Below are positions 54,792 through 63,624 of a stretch of 64,000 bases of DNA, one piece after another. Source of the stretch: Corynebacterium pacaense (lineage in GTDB: Bacteria > Actinomycetota > Actinomycetes > Mycobacteriales > Mycobacteriaceae); assembly GCF_900169525.1 (NCBI RefSeq), contig NZ_LT821239.1, positions 1,386,708 to 1,450,707 on the forward strand, read 5' to 3'. The notes under the pieces were generated by a model. The model had not been told where the DNA came from and searched no databases. It saw only the letters and a program-made list of their open reading frames with translations. The position numbers and the translations under genes are program-made. Numbering within the stretch: the stretch's first letter is position 1; each line of letters opens with the position of its first letter.

Positions 54792-57700
54792 ATGTATTTG
54801 AAATCGTTGACGCTCAAGGGATTCAAGTCCTTCGCATCCGCGACGACCCTGAAATTCGAGCCGGGCATCTGCGCGGTCGTCGGCCCCAACGGTTCCGGAA
54901 AGTCAAACGTCGCCGATGCCCTGGCCTGGGTGATGGGCGAGGGTTCGGCGAAGACACTGCGCGGCGGAAAGATGGAGGATGTCATCTTCGCCGGTGCGGG
55001 GGAGCGCAAACCTCTCGGTCGCGCCGAGGTGACGCTGACCATCGACAACACCGATGGGGCGCTTCCCATCGACTACACCGAGGTCTCCGTGACTCGTCGG
55101 ATGTTCCGTGACGGGGCCAGCGAGTACGAGATCAATGGTTCCCGCGCGCGATTGATGGACGTCCAGGAGCTGTTGTCGGACTCCGGCATCGGCCGGGAGA
55201 TGCACGTGATGGTGGGGCAGGGAAAGCTCGCGGAGATCCTGGAATCCCGCCCCGAGGAACGCCGCGCCTACATCGAGGAGGCGGCCGGGGTGCTCAAGCA
55301 CCGCAGGCGGAAGGAGAAGGCGCAGCGAAAGCTCCAGGGAATGCAGATCAATCTCGATCGCCTCCAGGACCTCACCGAGGAGCTGGGCAAACAGCTCAGG
55401 CCTCTGGCACGTCAGGCGGAGGCTGCGCGGCGTGCGGCCACCGTCCAGTCGGATCTGCGGGACGCCAGATTCCAGCTCGCCGGGTTTGAGATCGTCAGGC
55501 TCGCGGAGAAGCTCGAGACCTCCACCGAGCGGGAGAAGATGATCCGTCAGCAGGTGGAGGAGGCACGGGAGCTGCTCGAGGGCACCACCACGACCCAGAT
55601 GGAGCTGGAGACCGAGCTGGGCGATCTCGTTCCGCGTGCGGAGGCGGCCCAGCAACTGTGGTTCGATCTTTCCTCCCTGGCAGAAAGGGTCTCGGCGACG
55701 ATGCGGATCGCGGCGGATCGCGCCTCCGCCGGTGCCGCGGAGACGGCATACACGGGGCAGGAACCCGGGGACCTGCTGCGTCGCGCGGAAGCCGCGGACC
55801 GTGAGTCCGAGGATCTCGAGATGCAGGTGGACATGGCCCGCGAGCGTCTGGAGTCCATCCGCGAGGAGTCCGAGGAGAAGGCCGCGCAGGCGCGTGAAGC
55901 AGAGCGCGAGCACCTGGCGCAGGTACGGGCGATCGCGGACAGGCGTGAGGGTGTGGTGCGCCTGCTCGCCAGCGAGGAGTCACTGCACACACAGCTCGCG
56001 GCCGCGGAGGATGACGCCCGGCGCATGGGGGAACAGCTCGAGGAGTCCATTGGGCGGATCCTCGACATTGAACGGGAGCACCGGCTGGCGACGGAGCGGA
56101 AGCTGGCCATCGCCACCGAGCGCGAACCGCTTGAGGACGCCCACGAACAGGCGCGGAATGAGGCAGAGGCGGCGGAGACGCGCCTGGAGGAGCTGCGTTC
56201 CCGGCGTGGCCTACTGGAGAGGGACGTATCCGCCCTGGAATCCCGGATTGACACACTGACCCAGAATCAGCCGAGGTCCTCCGCGGCGGAGGTCCTCGAC
56301 TATCCCCGGCTGGCTGGACTGATGCGCGCCGCGGGCGGCGTGGAACGTGCCCTGGCGGCGGCACTCGGGCCGCACGCCGAGGCGCTCGCCGGTGGGGTCG
56401 GCGGTGGGGTCGTCGACAAGCTTCTCGACGCCGGTGTACCGCTCACCGTCATCGTCGATACGGCCGGCACGGATGCCGCCTGGCGACTGGACGCCGATCT
56501 GCCATCCGGCGCGACCTGGCTGCTCGACCACCTAAGCCTCGATCCGCGGATCGCCGGTCCCGTCAACCGGCTGCTCGCGGACGTGGTGCTTATCGACGCC
56601 CCCGCCGCGGGACGCGCGATCGTCACCGCGGATCCGAGGTTGCGGGCGGTCACCCGCGAGGGCGTGCTCCTCGGGCAGGGGTGGGTGCAGCTCGGCACCG
56701 GCACCTCGACCGTGGAGATCACCGCGCAGATCGACTCCGCCGGAATGGAACTGGTCCGGACCACCTCGCTGCTGGATGACATCAGTGGCACCTTCGAGGG
56801 GGCCAGGCAGGCCGCGGAGAACAGCCGGGTCGACGCCGCCGCGGCCAGGGCCGCGCTGCGCGAACTCGACATCACCCTGGACAACGTCGGGCGCGATCTC
56901 TCGCGTCTGGACAAGCAGCACCGGGCGGCGGAAGCCGAGAGGACCCGCCACATGGATCGCCACACCGCGGCGGAAACCCGGCGGGAGGAGCTCCGTGGGC
57001 GCCTGGAGGAGATACTCGACCGCCTGTCCAGGATCGACGACGATGGCGGGGAGCAGGAACCCTCGACCCGGGACCGTGACCTGGCTGGTGCCGCTCTGGC
57101 GCAGATCCGCGCCATGGAGATGGAGGCACGCCTGGCACTGCGCACCGCGGAGGAGCGCGCCGGGCAGATCCGTGGCAGGGGCGATAATCTGCGCAGGCAG
57201 GCCGAGCAGGAGAAGCAGGCGAAGATCCGGCACGAACGTGCCATGGAGGCCCGCCGGCGGCGCGCCGATCTCGCGGCGACCGTGCACCGTGGGGCCAGGG
57301 ACCTCGCGGAGAGAGTCGCCGCGGCGCTCGCCGGGGCCACCGCGGAACGCGACGCCACCAACCGGGAAAAGGCCCTACTGAACGCGGGGGTCGCCCGGGC
57401 CAGGGACGCGGTCAGCGCGGCCAGGCATCAGCTCGACCGACTCAGCGACAACTCCCACGCCATGGAACTGGCGCGCAGCCAGGCTCAGGTGAGGATGGAG
57501 GAATCGGTGGCAAAGATCACCGAACAGCTCGGTGTGCCGGTGGGGGACCTGCTCCGTGACTACACCCCGGATCAGGATTTCGATGAGGCGGCCCAGCGCG
57601 CCCGTCTCAAGAGAGCGGAGAAGGATCTCGCCTCCCTGGGCAAGGTCAATCCCCTTGCACTGGAGGAGTTCAAGGCGCTGGAGGAGCGCTACGAGTTTCT

Positions 57701-58241
57701 GTCCACTCAACTTGCCGATGTCAAGCAGGCGCGTGCGGATCTCAGCGGCGTGATCGAGGAGGTTGACGCGAAGATCCTGCAGCTGTTCTCCGATGCCTGG
57801 CACGATGTGGAGGCGGAGTTTCCGAGGGTGTTCAACACCCTGTTTCCCGGCGGCGAGGGCCGTCTGCTGCTCACCGATCCCGATGATCTGCTGGCCACCG
57901 GTATCGAGGTCGAGGCCCGTCCGCCGGGAAAGAAGGTCAAACGCCTCTCGCTGCTGTCGGGTGGTGAAAAGTCACTGACGGCGCTGGCGATGCTCGTGGC
58001 CATCTTCCGGGCGCGTCCCAGCCCCTTCTACGTGATGGACGAGGTGGAGGCGGCGCTCGATGATGTCAACCTGCGCCGACTGATCGCGCTGTTTGAGGAA
58101 CTGCGCCGGGATTCCCAACTGATCGTGATCACCCACCAGAAACCGACGATGGATGTGGCCAACGTGCTCTATGGTGTGACCATGCGTGGGGATGGCGTTA
58201 CCCGGGTGATCAGCCAGCGTATGGAGCCCACCCGCAGTTGA
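54792..58241 (+). CDS. smc: Chromosome segregation protein SMC
   Basis: This ATPase of the SMC-ScpAB condensin complex organises and segregates the chromosome. The 1149 residues begin MYLKSLTLKGFKSFASATTLKFEPG with Walker A GPNGSGKSN near residue 36. Two long coiled coils (about 165-480 and 640-985) flank a hinge near residue 500-620 (PRLAGLMRAAGGVERALAAALG…). The C-terminus has LSGGEKSLTALAML and Walker B FYVMDEVEAALDDVN. TAGACT at 54775-54780, within the acyP stop, is 11 nt before the ATG, so smc has a near-leaderless promoter of its own. Confidence 0.96.
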   Translation: MYLKSLTLKGFKSFASATTLKFEPGICAVVGPNGSGKSNVADALAWVMGEGSAKTLRGGKMEDVIFAGAGERKPLGRAEVTLTIDNTDGALPIDYTEVSVTRRMFRDGASEYEINGSRARLMDVQELLSDSGIGREMHVMVGQGKLAEILESRPEERRAYIEEAAGVLKHRRRKEKAQRKLQGMQINLDRLQDLTEELGKQLRPLARQAEAARRAATVQSDLRDARFQLAGFEIVRLAEKLETSTEREKMIRQQVEEARELLEGTTTTQMELETELGDLVPRAEAAQQLWFDLSSLAERVSATMRIAADRASAGAAETAYTGQEPGDLLRRAEAADRESEDLEMQVDMARERLESIREESEEKAAQAREAEREHLAQVRAIADRREGVVRLLASEESLHTQLAAAEDDARRMGEQLEESIGRILDIEREHRLATERKLAIATEREPLEDAHEQARNEAEAAETRLEELRSRRGLLERDVSALESRIDTLTQNQPRSSAAEVLDYPRLAGLMRAAGGVERALAAALGPHAEALAGGVGGGVVDKLLDAGVPLTVIVDTAGTDAAWRLDADLPSGATWLLDHLSLDPRIAGPVNRLLADVVLIDAPAAGRAIVTADPRLRAVTREGVLLGQGWVQLGTGTSTVEITAQIDSAGMELVRTTSLLDDISGTFEGARQAAENSRVDAAAARAALRELDITLDNVGRDLSRLDKQHRAAEAERTRHMDRHTAAETRREELRGRLEEILDRLSRIDDDGGEQEPSTRDRDLAGAALAQIRAMEMEARLALRTAEERAGQIRGRGDNLRRQAEQEKQAKIRHERAMEARRRRADLAATVHRGARDLAERVAAALAGATAERDATNREKALLNAGVARARDAVSAARHQLDRLSDNSHAMELARSQAQVRMEESVAKITEQLGVPVGDLLRDYTPDQDFDEAAQRARLKRAEKDLASLGKVNPLALEEFKALEERYEFLSTQLADVKQARADLSGVIEEVDAKILQLFSDAWHDVEAEFPRVFNTLFPGGEGRLLLTDPDDLLATGIEVEARPPGKKVKRLSLLSGGEKSLTALAMLVAIFRARPSPFYVMDEVEAALDDVNLRRLIALFEELRRDSQLIVITHQKPTMDVANVLYGVTMRGDGVTRVISQRMEPTRS

Positions 58242-58326
58242 TTATGTCCCCGCGGCGGTGGGGTAGGGTGAGAGGGCATTTTGGATCCAACAAGTGGGAC
58301 GCGGTGACGCGGGGGAGAGTGTATAC

Positions 58327-61300
58327 ATGCCTGGTGGCATTGCCGATTTCAATGATTCACTGCTCGGATGGGCATCACAGACCGAGCTGAAATTGTCGCA
58401 GCGCCTGGCCGCCGTGGAGTTCTTTCCGCAGGCGGGATTGCGCAGCGATGAACTTGAACGGATAGACCGCTTCTACGGCACCTTCCTATCGCGCCAGCTC
58501 GCAGCGGGTGCCGAGCTTCCGGATCTCCTTGAGATGACGCCCGCCCTGACCGTCGCAACGCTTGTATCCCGGGCGTCGAAGATCGTCGACCCCTCCGACT
58601 TCCTCAACGAGTACCTCGGGGGACTGGGACTCGGCGCTGAGCACGCCGCGACCCTGGCCGCCGGCGTGCAGGGGCTTTTCGGCAGGGTCGGACTTTTCCT
58701 CCCGACGGAGCCTGTCGAGGTGATCGACCTTGTGGCCGTGCACAGCGGGGTCACCGGTGGGGAGGTGGCGGCTGTTCTCACCGAGGTCGAGTCAGGCACC
58801 GCGGAGTACCCGTATCTCTTTGACACCGTCAGGCGACTTGCCCCGAACTGGGCGGGGGAGATTCTGGGCGGGGTGCGGACACTGTGTGACTTCGCCACCG
58901 AACACCCCACCTCCTGGTCCGACCGGCAGCGCGAGCTCGGGCTACCGGTGATGCTCGATGAGCTCTTCGTCGCCGAGCTGCGTGAACGACCAGTGGGCAC
59001 CGTCGATCGGGAGAACTCGGTCGGTGTGGCGCTGCGGGAGCTGCGTCCGCGTCTGGTGCTTGACGCCGAGCGTCGAAAAGTCTGCCTCCGCCTGCCGGAA
59101 CAGCGCGTTGCCGATGAGGAGGTCAGCTGGCGGGTCAGCCTCGAGGGCACCACCAGGATTTACTCCACCACGAGGGCCTGGGGAGATACCTCAGGCTACT
59201 CCGAGGCGCTGGATGTGACCCTGGAACGCCAGGTCCGTGAGACCACGGTCAGCGACACCACCAACCAGATAACCTGGGTGGTCCCCGTCGTGGACTTCAC
59301 TGATCCCGTCCTGGTGTTCTCCGCACGCGGGGAGAACCTCACGGACAAGGTCTCGCTGCACCACCAGGAGATCTTCGTCCTCGCGCCGAGCGACGCCACC
59401 CTGGAGGACATGGTCACCGGTGAGACCGTGCCCGTCCTCGAGTCCTTCGGGGTGGAGGGATGGACCTCCTGGACCTGTTCCCGGGTGGATGCCCGCGGAC
59501 TGGCCTCATTGAAGGTCAACCAGGAGGTCCGCTGCATCGACCCCCGGCGCCGCGTGGCCTTCCACCACCCCGCCGAACTCGTTCCCCATGTGCGTTCGGC
59601 CTCCGGACTCCCGCTCTATTCGCAGTCCCTGGTCGCGGAGTTCCCCGAGACCCAGAGTGGCAGGGATGAGACGTGGATGCTGTCGATCTCCGCCTTCGCG
59701 GGTGTGGGCAGCGCAGGCGAGGAGATCGCCGATCCCGAACCACTCGAGGTGCCTGCGGAGGGCGGGCTGTTCTACATCTTCGATCCCGAGGCCTACGACG
59801 CCCCCTGGGTCGGCGAGTACCTGGTGCGTCTGCGCGGACCCCGAAACGAGTCCTTCCGCCATGAGTTCGCCATCGTGGAGGGGATGACCACGGAGTTGGA
59901 GATCGCCGGATCGGGAGCCTCCTTCCGGATTCCGACCACCTCCGGTTTGAGCGAGGCATCACTGAGGGTGCGCTCGGGGGAGAAGCACTTCACCTCCGAA
60001 CCGCGCCGGGTGGAGGTCGGTTCCACAGACCCCAACGCCGGTTTCGTCATCACCACCGATGAGGGCGATCAGATGCCCCTGCGCTTCATTCCCCCGCAGA
60101 TCGCCATCGAACTGCCGCTGAACACCGAACCGCCGATGTGGCGGGTGACCCGCACTGTGTGCGGACCACGCGATCTCGATGGCTTCGGCGAGCTGCGGAT
60201 CCGCCCGGGCGTCGGGGTAGGGGATCCACGGATCAGCGTGCGCAACCACCACGGATCCCCGCTGCGGACGGTCAGGATGACCACTCCCGACGGTGGGCGC
60301 ACCTGGGTGGCCGGCATGAGGGAGATCGCGGCGAGTACCTTCGTCATGCCGCGGGGTTCGATCGAGTTCGAGTGGACGGACTTCGGTGCCGATCGTCGAG
60401 TCTCGGTGACCATCGCGGTGATCGACAAGGTAGAGCACACCACGGGCATCACCGTTGAAGACGGTGAACTGGTCCTCGAGAACCTGGCACCCGGCCGCAC
60501 GCTCAGCGCATGGGTCTGGCCGGCAACCGCGCCGTGGATCCGCGCCTTCGACATCGCGGTGGGCGGACCCCGCGTCGCTCTGCCCGCCCAGCTCGTGGCA
60601 GCGGGTGATCTGATCGTCCAGCTGCACACCGCAGATCCCTTCACCACGCTGCTCACCCCGCTGTCCCCCGGGCGATCCGCGATCACCGTCGCCCAGGAGG
60701 GTTTCTACCGGGATCAGGCCGAGGACTTCGCACAGCTCTCCGCGTTCTTCGGCCACGAGGCGGAGGAACCCCCGGTCTCAGACTCGGTGGTTCCCGCTCT
60801 GTGGGACGTGGCCCATATCTGGTCCGAGCAGGGAACCGTCGAGCACCTGCCGGTGATCCACGCCGCCCTGCGGGCCCATCCCGCCGCGGCACTTCGTGGT
60901 TTGTCCGCATCGCTTGTCCCGGCGGCGGCACAGCCGGGCAAGATCATCTCCTCCGGCCTCGCTGCGTCACCATTCACCACCGATTCCCCGGCAACGGAGA
61001 TTCACCGCACCGCGTGGATCGGTACCCTCCAGCTGCTCGGAGCGCTTCCCCATGCCTACACGCAGGCGGAGGAGGTGGGAAACCGCTCACCGTTGCTGCC
61101 CATTCTCGGACAGCTGGAGGAGGTGGCGGGAAGGAATATTCTCTACACCCTGGCCACCGGGCGGGATTCCACGCTGGATACCGCCTGTATTGACCAGTCG
61201 ACGGTGGCCATCGCCGGAATGAACGAGGCGCAGCAGGCGGCACTGCTGGAGATGTTCTTCAGCAACGCCGATATCGTCCCCGGTCCGCTCATGCAGGACA

Positions 61301-61704
61301 GCACCAGGCTGATGGCCGTCTTTGAAACCTTCAAGAAGCGTGACCAGCTCCGCGAGGTACTCGAGACGGAGGGCCTGATCAAAACCGCCGTTGACCTTCT
61401 ACGTGCCATGCGCGGAACGCAGCGGCAGCTGTACTCCTCGGCGCGGATCCGCTTTGACAAACTCGACGGGGTCAACACCGAGGAGGTGGGCAACAAGTGG
61501 GCGCTGACACCGGTGGTGTCGCTGGTGTTCGCCCTGTCCTCGCGGATGCACGCCCACGGGCTGATGGGAAAGACCCGCACGCTCGACAGGGCGGCGGGGG
61601 GATGGGGCAGGATCGCCGATATCGTGCCCGACCTGGTCACCGGTGATCTGATCTCGGCGGAGGCCATGGTGCTCGGGGTGAACTACCCCGGACTGGTGGA
61701 CTAG
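58327..61704 (+). CDS. Large conserved protein of unknown function between smc and ftsY, 1125 residues
   Basis: The start ATG at 58327 is preceded by GGGGGAGAG. There is no signal peptide, membrane helix or recognised catalytic motif. The first 220 residues look helical (LTVATLVSRASKIVDPSDFLNEYLGG… WSDRQRELGLPVMLDEL). Residues about 225-790 are rich in beta strands, suggesting several sandwich domains (RPRLVLDAERRKVCLRLPEQRVADEEVSWRVSLEG; TWVVPVVDFTDPVLVFSARGENL). The last 330 are helical again (LREVLETEGLIKTAVDLLRAMRG… ISAEAMVLGVNYPGLVD). It sits 85 bp after smc and 100 bp before ftsY on the same strand. An intracellular structural or nucleic-acid role is only a guess. Confidence 0.78.
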   Translation: MPGGIADFNDSLLGWASQTELKLSQRLAAVEFFPQAGLRSDELERIDRFYGTFLSRQLAAGAELPDLLEMTPALTVATLVSRASKIVDPSDFLNEYLGGLGLGAEHAATLAAGVQGLFGRVGLFLPTEPVEVIDLVAVHSGVTGGEVAAVLTEVESGTAEYPYLFDTVRRLAPNWAGEILGGVRTLCDFATEHPTSWSDRQRELGLPVMLDELFVAELRERPVGTVDRENSVGVALRELRPRLVLDAERRKVCLRLPEQRVADEEVSWRVSLEGTTRIYSTTRAWGDTSGYSEALDVTLERQVRETTVSDTTNQITWVVPVVDFTDPVLVFSARGENLTDKVSLHHQEIFVLAPSDATLEDMVTGETVPVLESFGVEGWTSWTCSRVDARGLASLKVNQEVRCIDPRRRVAFHHPAELVPHVRSASGLPLYSQSLVAEFPETQSGRDETWMLSISAFAGVGSAGEEIADPEPLEVPAEGGLFYIFDPEAYDAPWVGEYLVRLRGPRNESFRHEFAIVEGMTTELEIAGSGASFRIPTTSGLSEASLRVRSGEKHFTSEPRRVEVGSTDPNAGFVITTDEGDQMPLRFIPPQIAIELPLNTEPPMWRVTRTVCGPRDLDGFGELRIRPGVGVGDPRISVRNHHGSPLRTVRMTTPDGGRTWVAGMREIAASTFVMPRGSIEFEWTDFGADRRVSVTIAVIDKVEHTTGITVEDGELVLENLAPGRTLSAWVWPATAPWIRAFDIAVGGPRVALPAQLVAAGDLIVQLHTADPFTTLLTPLSPGRSAITVAQEGFYRDQAEDFAQLSAFFGHEAEEPPVSDSVVPALWDVAHIWSEQGTVEHLPVIHAALRAHPAAALRGLSASLVPAAAQPGKIISSGLAASPFTTDSPATEIHRTAWIGTLQLLGALPHAYTQAEEVGNRSPLLPILGQLEEVAGRNILYTLATGRDSTLDTACIDQSTVAIAGMNEAQQAALLEMFFSNADIVPGPLMQDSTRLMAVFETFKKRDQLREVLETEGLIKTAVDLLRAMRGTQRQLYSSARIRFDKLDGVNTEEVGNKWALTPVVSLVFALSSRMHAHGLMGKTRTLDRAAGGWGRIADIVPDLVTGDLISAEAMVLGVNYPGLVD

Positions 61705-61804
61705 CGCCGGAATCTGCGCTTCCCGGAAGGAGATTTGAATCTTTTGCCCGGAAAACCCGGGCGGTGCCATGTACTCGGGTGATAAACCTGCCACTATGGA
61801 GGGC

Positions 61805-63370
61805 ATGGATGCTACCTTCTGGATCATTGGCCTAGTCGTCCTCGCCGTTCTCGTGATCATCGCAGTGCTGATCATCGGGAAGAGGCGGGGCGAATCGAAA
61901 ACCGTCAGCTTTGAGAAGCCGGATGAGCCCAGGGAGCTCACCCAGCAGGAGAAATCGGGCAACTACCAGGCACAGGGGGGCTTCAGCTTCGCTCCCGCAA
62001 AGCAGGAGGAGAAGGAGCCGGTCCTGCTCGGGGAGCAGCAGCCCGAGGTGGTCCAGGCGCCGGAGGAGGACACCGATTCCTTCCCCGTCCAGGAGTCCGA
62101 TGAGGCCCCGGTGATCGCTGAGGAGGTCACGGTCGAGGAGGCGTCGGTCGGGGAGATCATCGACGGGCCCTCGGGGGAGGAGGCTTCCGTCGAGGAGGCG
62201 TCGGTCGGGGAGATCATCGACGGGCCCTCGGGGGAGGAGGCTTCCGTCGAGGAGGCGTCGGTCGGGGAGAATTCGGTCGAGCAGATCATCGCGGAGCCGG
62301 AAGCCGGCACTCCGGTCCCCACTCCCGAGGAGGTGGTCGAGGCCGCGGAGGCCGCACAGGTCACGGCTGAGTCGGCGGAGGCCGCCCTGGAGCAGACCCC
62401 GGTGCCGGAGACGGAGCCGGAGCCGGCTCCCGAGCCACTCGATGAGATCGCCCCGGCCGCCGGTCGTATCGGCAAGCTGCGCGGTCGGCTGGCCCGCTCG
62501 CAGAACGTGTTCGGCAAATCGGTTCTCGGGATTCTCACCGCGGGTGATCTTGATGATGAGGCCTGGGAGGACATCGAGGCCATGCTGATCAAGGCGGACC
62601 TGGGAAACAACGTGACCATGAGAGTCGTCGATGAGCTGCGGGGCAAGATCGCGGCCAACGGCGTGTCCAATGAGGCGGAGGCGCGTGCGATGCTGCGGGA
62701 AACGCTTATCGACGCCTGCCGTCCCGACCTCGACAGGGCGATCAAGGCGATGCCTTACGAGGGCAAGCCCGCGGTGGTCCTCGTCGTCGGTGTCAACGGC
62801 ACCGGAAAGACCACCACCACCGGAAAGCTGGCGAGAGTTCTCGTGTCCATGGGGCACAAGGTGCTACTCGGGGCAGCTGATACCTTCCGAGCGGCGGCCG
62901 CTGATCAGCTGGAGACCTGGGGTCGGCGCGTGGGCGCGGACACCGTGCGCGGGGCGGAGGGGGCCGATCCGGCATCGGTCGCCTTTGATGCGGTGGCCAG
63001 GGGTGTCGAGCAGCAGGCGGATGTCGTGCTGGTCGACACTGCGGGCAGGCTGCACACCTCCACCGGTCTGATGGATCAGCTCGGCAAGGTCAAGCGTGTG
63101 GTGGAGAAGAAGGCCGTCGTCGACGAGGTGCTTCTGGTCCTCGATGCCACGGTGGGGCAGAACGGAATGCAGCAGGCGAGGATCTTCTCCGAGGTTGTCG
63201 ATATCACCGGCGTGGTGCTGACGAAGCTCGATGGCACCGCGAAGGGCGGAATCGTGTTCCAGGTGCAGGAGGAGCTCGGTGTGCCCGTCAAACTGGTCGG
63301 CCTGGGCGAGGGCGCGGATGATCTGGCACCATTCGAGGTGGAGGGCTTCGTGGACGCGTTGCTCGGGTAG
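61805..63370 (+). CDS. ftsY: Signal recognition particle receptor FtsY
   Basis: The SRP receptor GTPase delivers ribosome-nascent chains to the translocon. The 521 residues start with a membrane helix (MDATFWIIGLVVLAVLVIIAVLIIGKRR), then a Glu-rich A domain of about 195 residues holding 19-residue repeats, and the NG domain: VNGTGKTTTTGKLARVL (G1), AADTFRAAAADQLETW (G2), LVDTAGRLHTSTGLMDQL (G3), TKLDGTAKGGIVF (G4). I use the ATG at 61805 because homologues begin there; ATGs at 61796 and 61769 are in frame, and the Shine-Dalgarno GGAGG is only 2 nt before 61805, so 61796 is possible. Confidence 0.94.
   Translation: MDATFWIIGLVVLAVLVIIAVLIIGKRRGESKTVSFEKPDEPRELTQQEKSGNYQAQGGFSFAPAKQEEKEPVLLGEQQPEVVQAPEEDTDSFPVQESDEAPVIAEEVTVEEASVGEIIDGPSGEEASVEEASVGEIIDGPSGEEASVEEASVGENSVEQIIAEPEAGTPVPTPEEVVEAAEAAQVTAESAEAALEQTPVPETEPEPAPEPLDEIAPAAGRIGKLRGRLARSQNVFGKSVLGILTAGDLDDEAWEDIEAMLIKADLGNNVTMRVVDELRGKIAANGVSNEAEARAMLRETLIDACRPDLDRAIKAMPYEGKPAVVLVVGVNGTGKTTTTGKLARVLVSMGHKVLLGAADTFRAAAADQLETWGRRVGADTVRGAEGADPASVAFDAVARGVEQQADVVLVDTAGRLHTSTGLMDQLGKVKRVVEKKAVVDEVLLVLDATVGQNGMQQARIFSEVVDITGVVLTKLDGTAKGGIVFQVQEELGVPVKLVGLGEGADDLAPFEVEGFVDALLG
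62132..62272 (+). repeat. 57-bp coding tandem repeat in ftsY
   Basis: GTCGAGGAGGCGTCGGTCGG recurs at 62132, 62189 and 62246. The DNA copies are almost identical, giving the 19-residue unit VEEASVGEIIDGPSGEEAS twice plus a partial third. This marks a recent in-frame expansion in the acidic A domain. Confidence 0.88.
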
Positions 63371-63389
63371 TCCCGTTACTTTGATGGTG

Positions 63390-63620
63390 TCCCCATAATG
63401 GGGATAGTCGCTGGGCCCGGTATGGCTTATTTCCCCTGTAGTTACCATGATCCGGGGGGTGTTGTCGCCGGGCTACCAGGACACCCGTTGACTGCTGATA
63501 GGGACACGGACGAGTCACTCGACTCAGTTCTCTTTTGTAACGTGGGTGCCAGCATCGGATGTCGAGACACCAGCGACGAGGTTTGACCTGTCACTGTTGC
63601 TCCGACACCACAAGGAGGCC
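63390..63620 (+). ncRNA. Candidate bridge RNA region of the IS110 element
   Basis: IS110 elements encode a structured bridge RNA in the non-coding end next to the transposase, with loops pairing to donor and target DNA. Here TCCCCAT-A-ATGGGGA (63390-63404) and GGGTGT…ACACCC (63457-63486) can fold. The first hairpin could instead be the ftsY terminator. Limits and loops cannot be assigned without the right end of the element. Confidence 0.3.
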
Positions 63621-63624
63621 GGCC

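Noticed and set aside
61832-62857. 341-codon minus-strand frame inside ftsY
   Set aside because: The repetitive Leu/Arg/Gly sequence mirrors the Glu-rich repeats of FtsY on the other strand.
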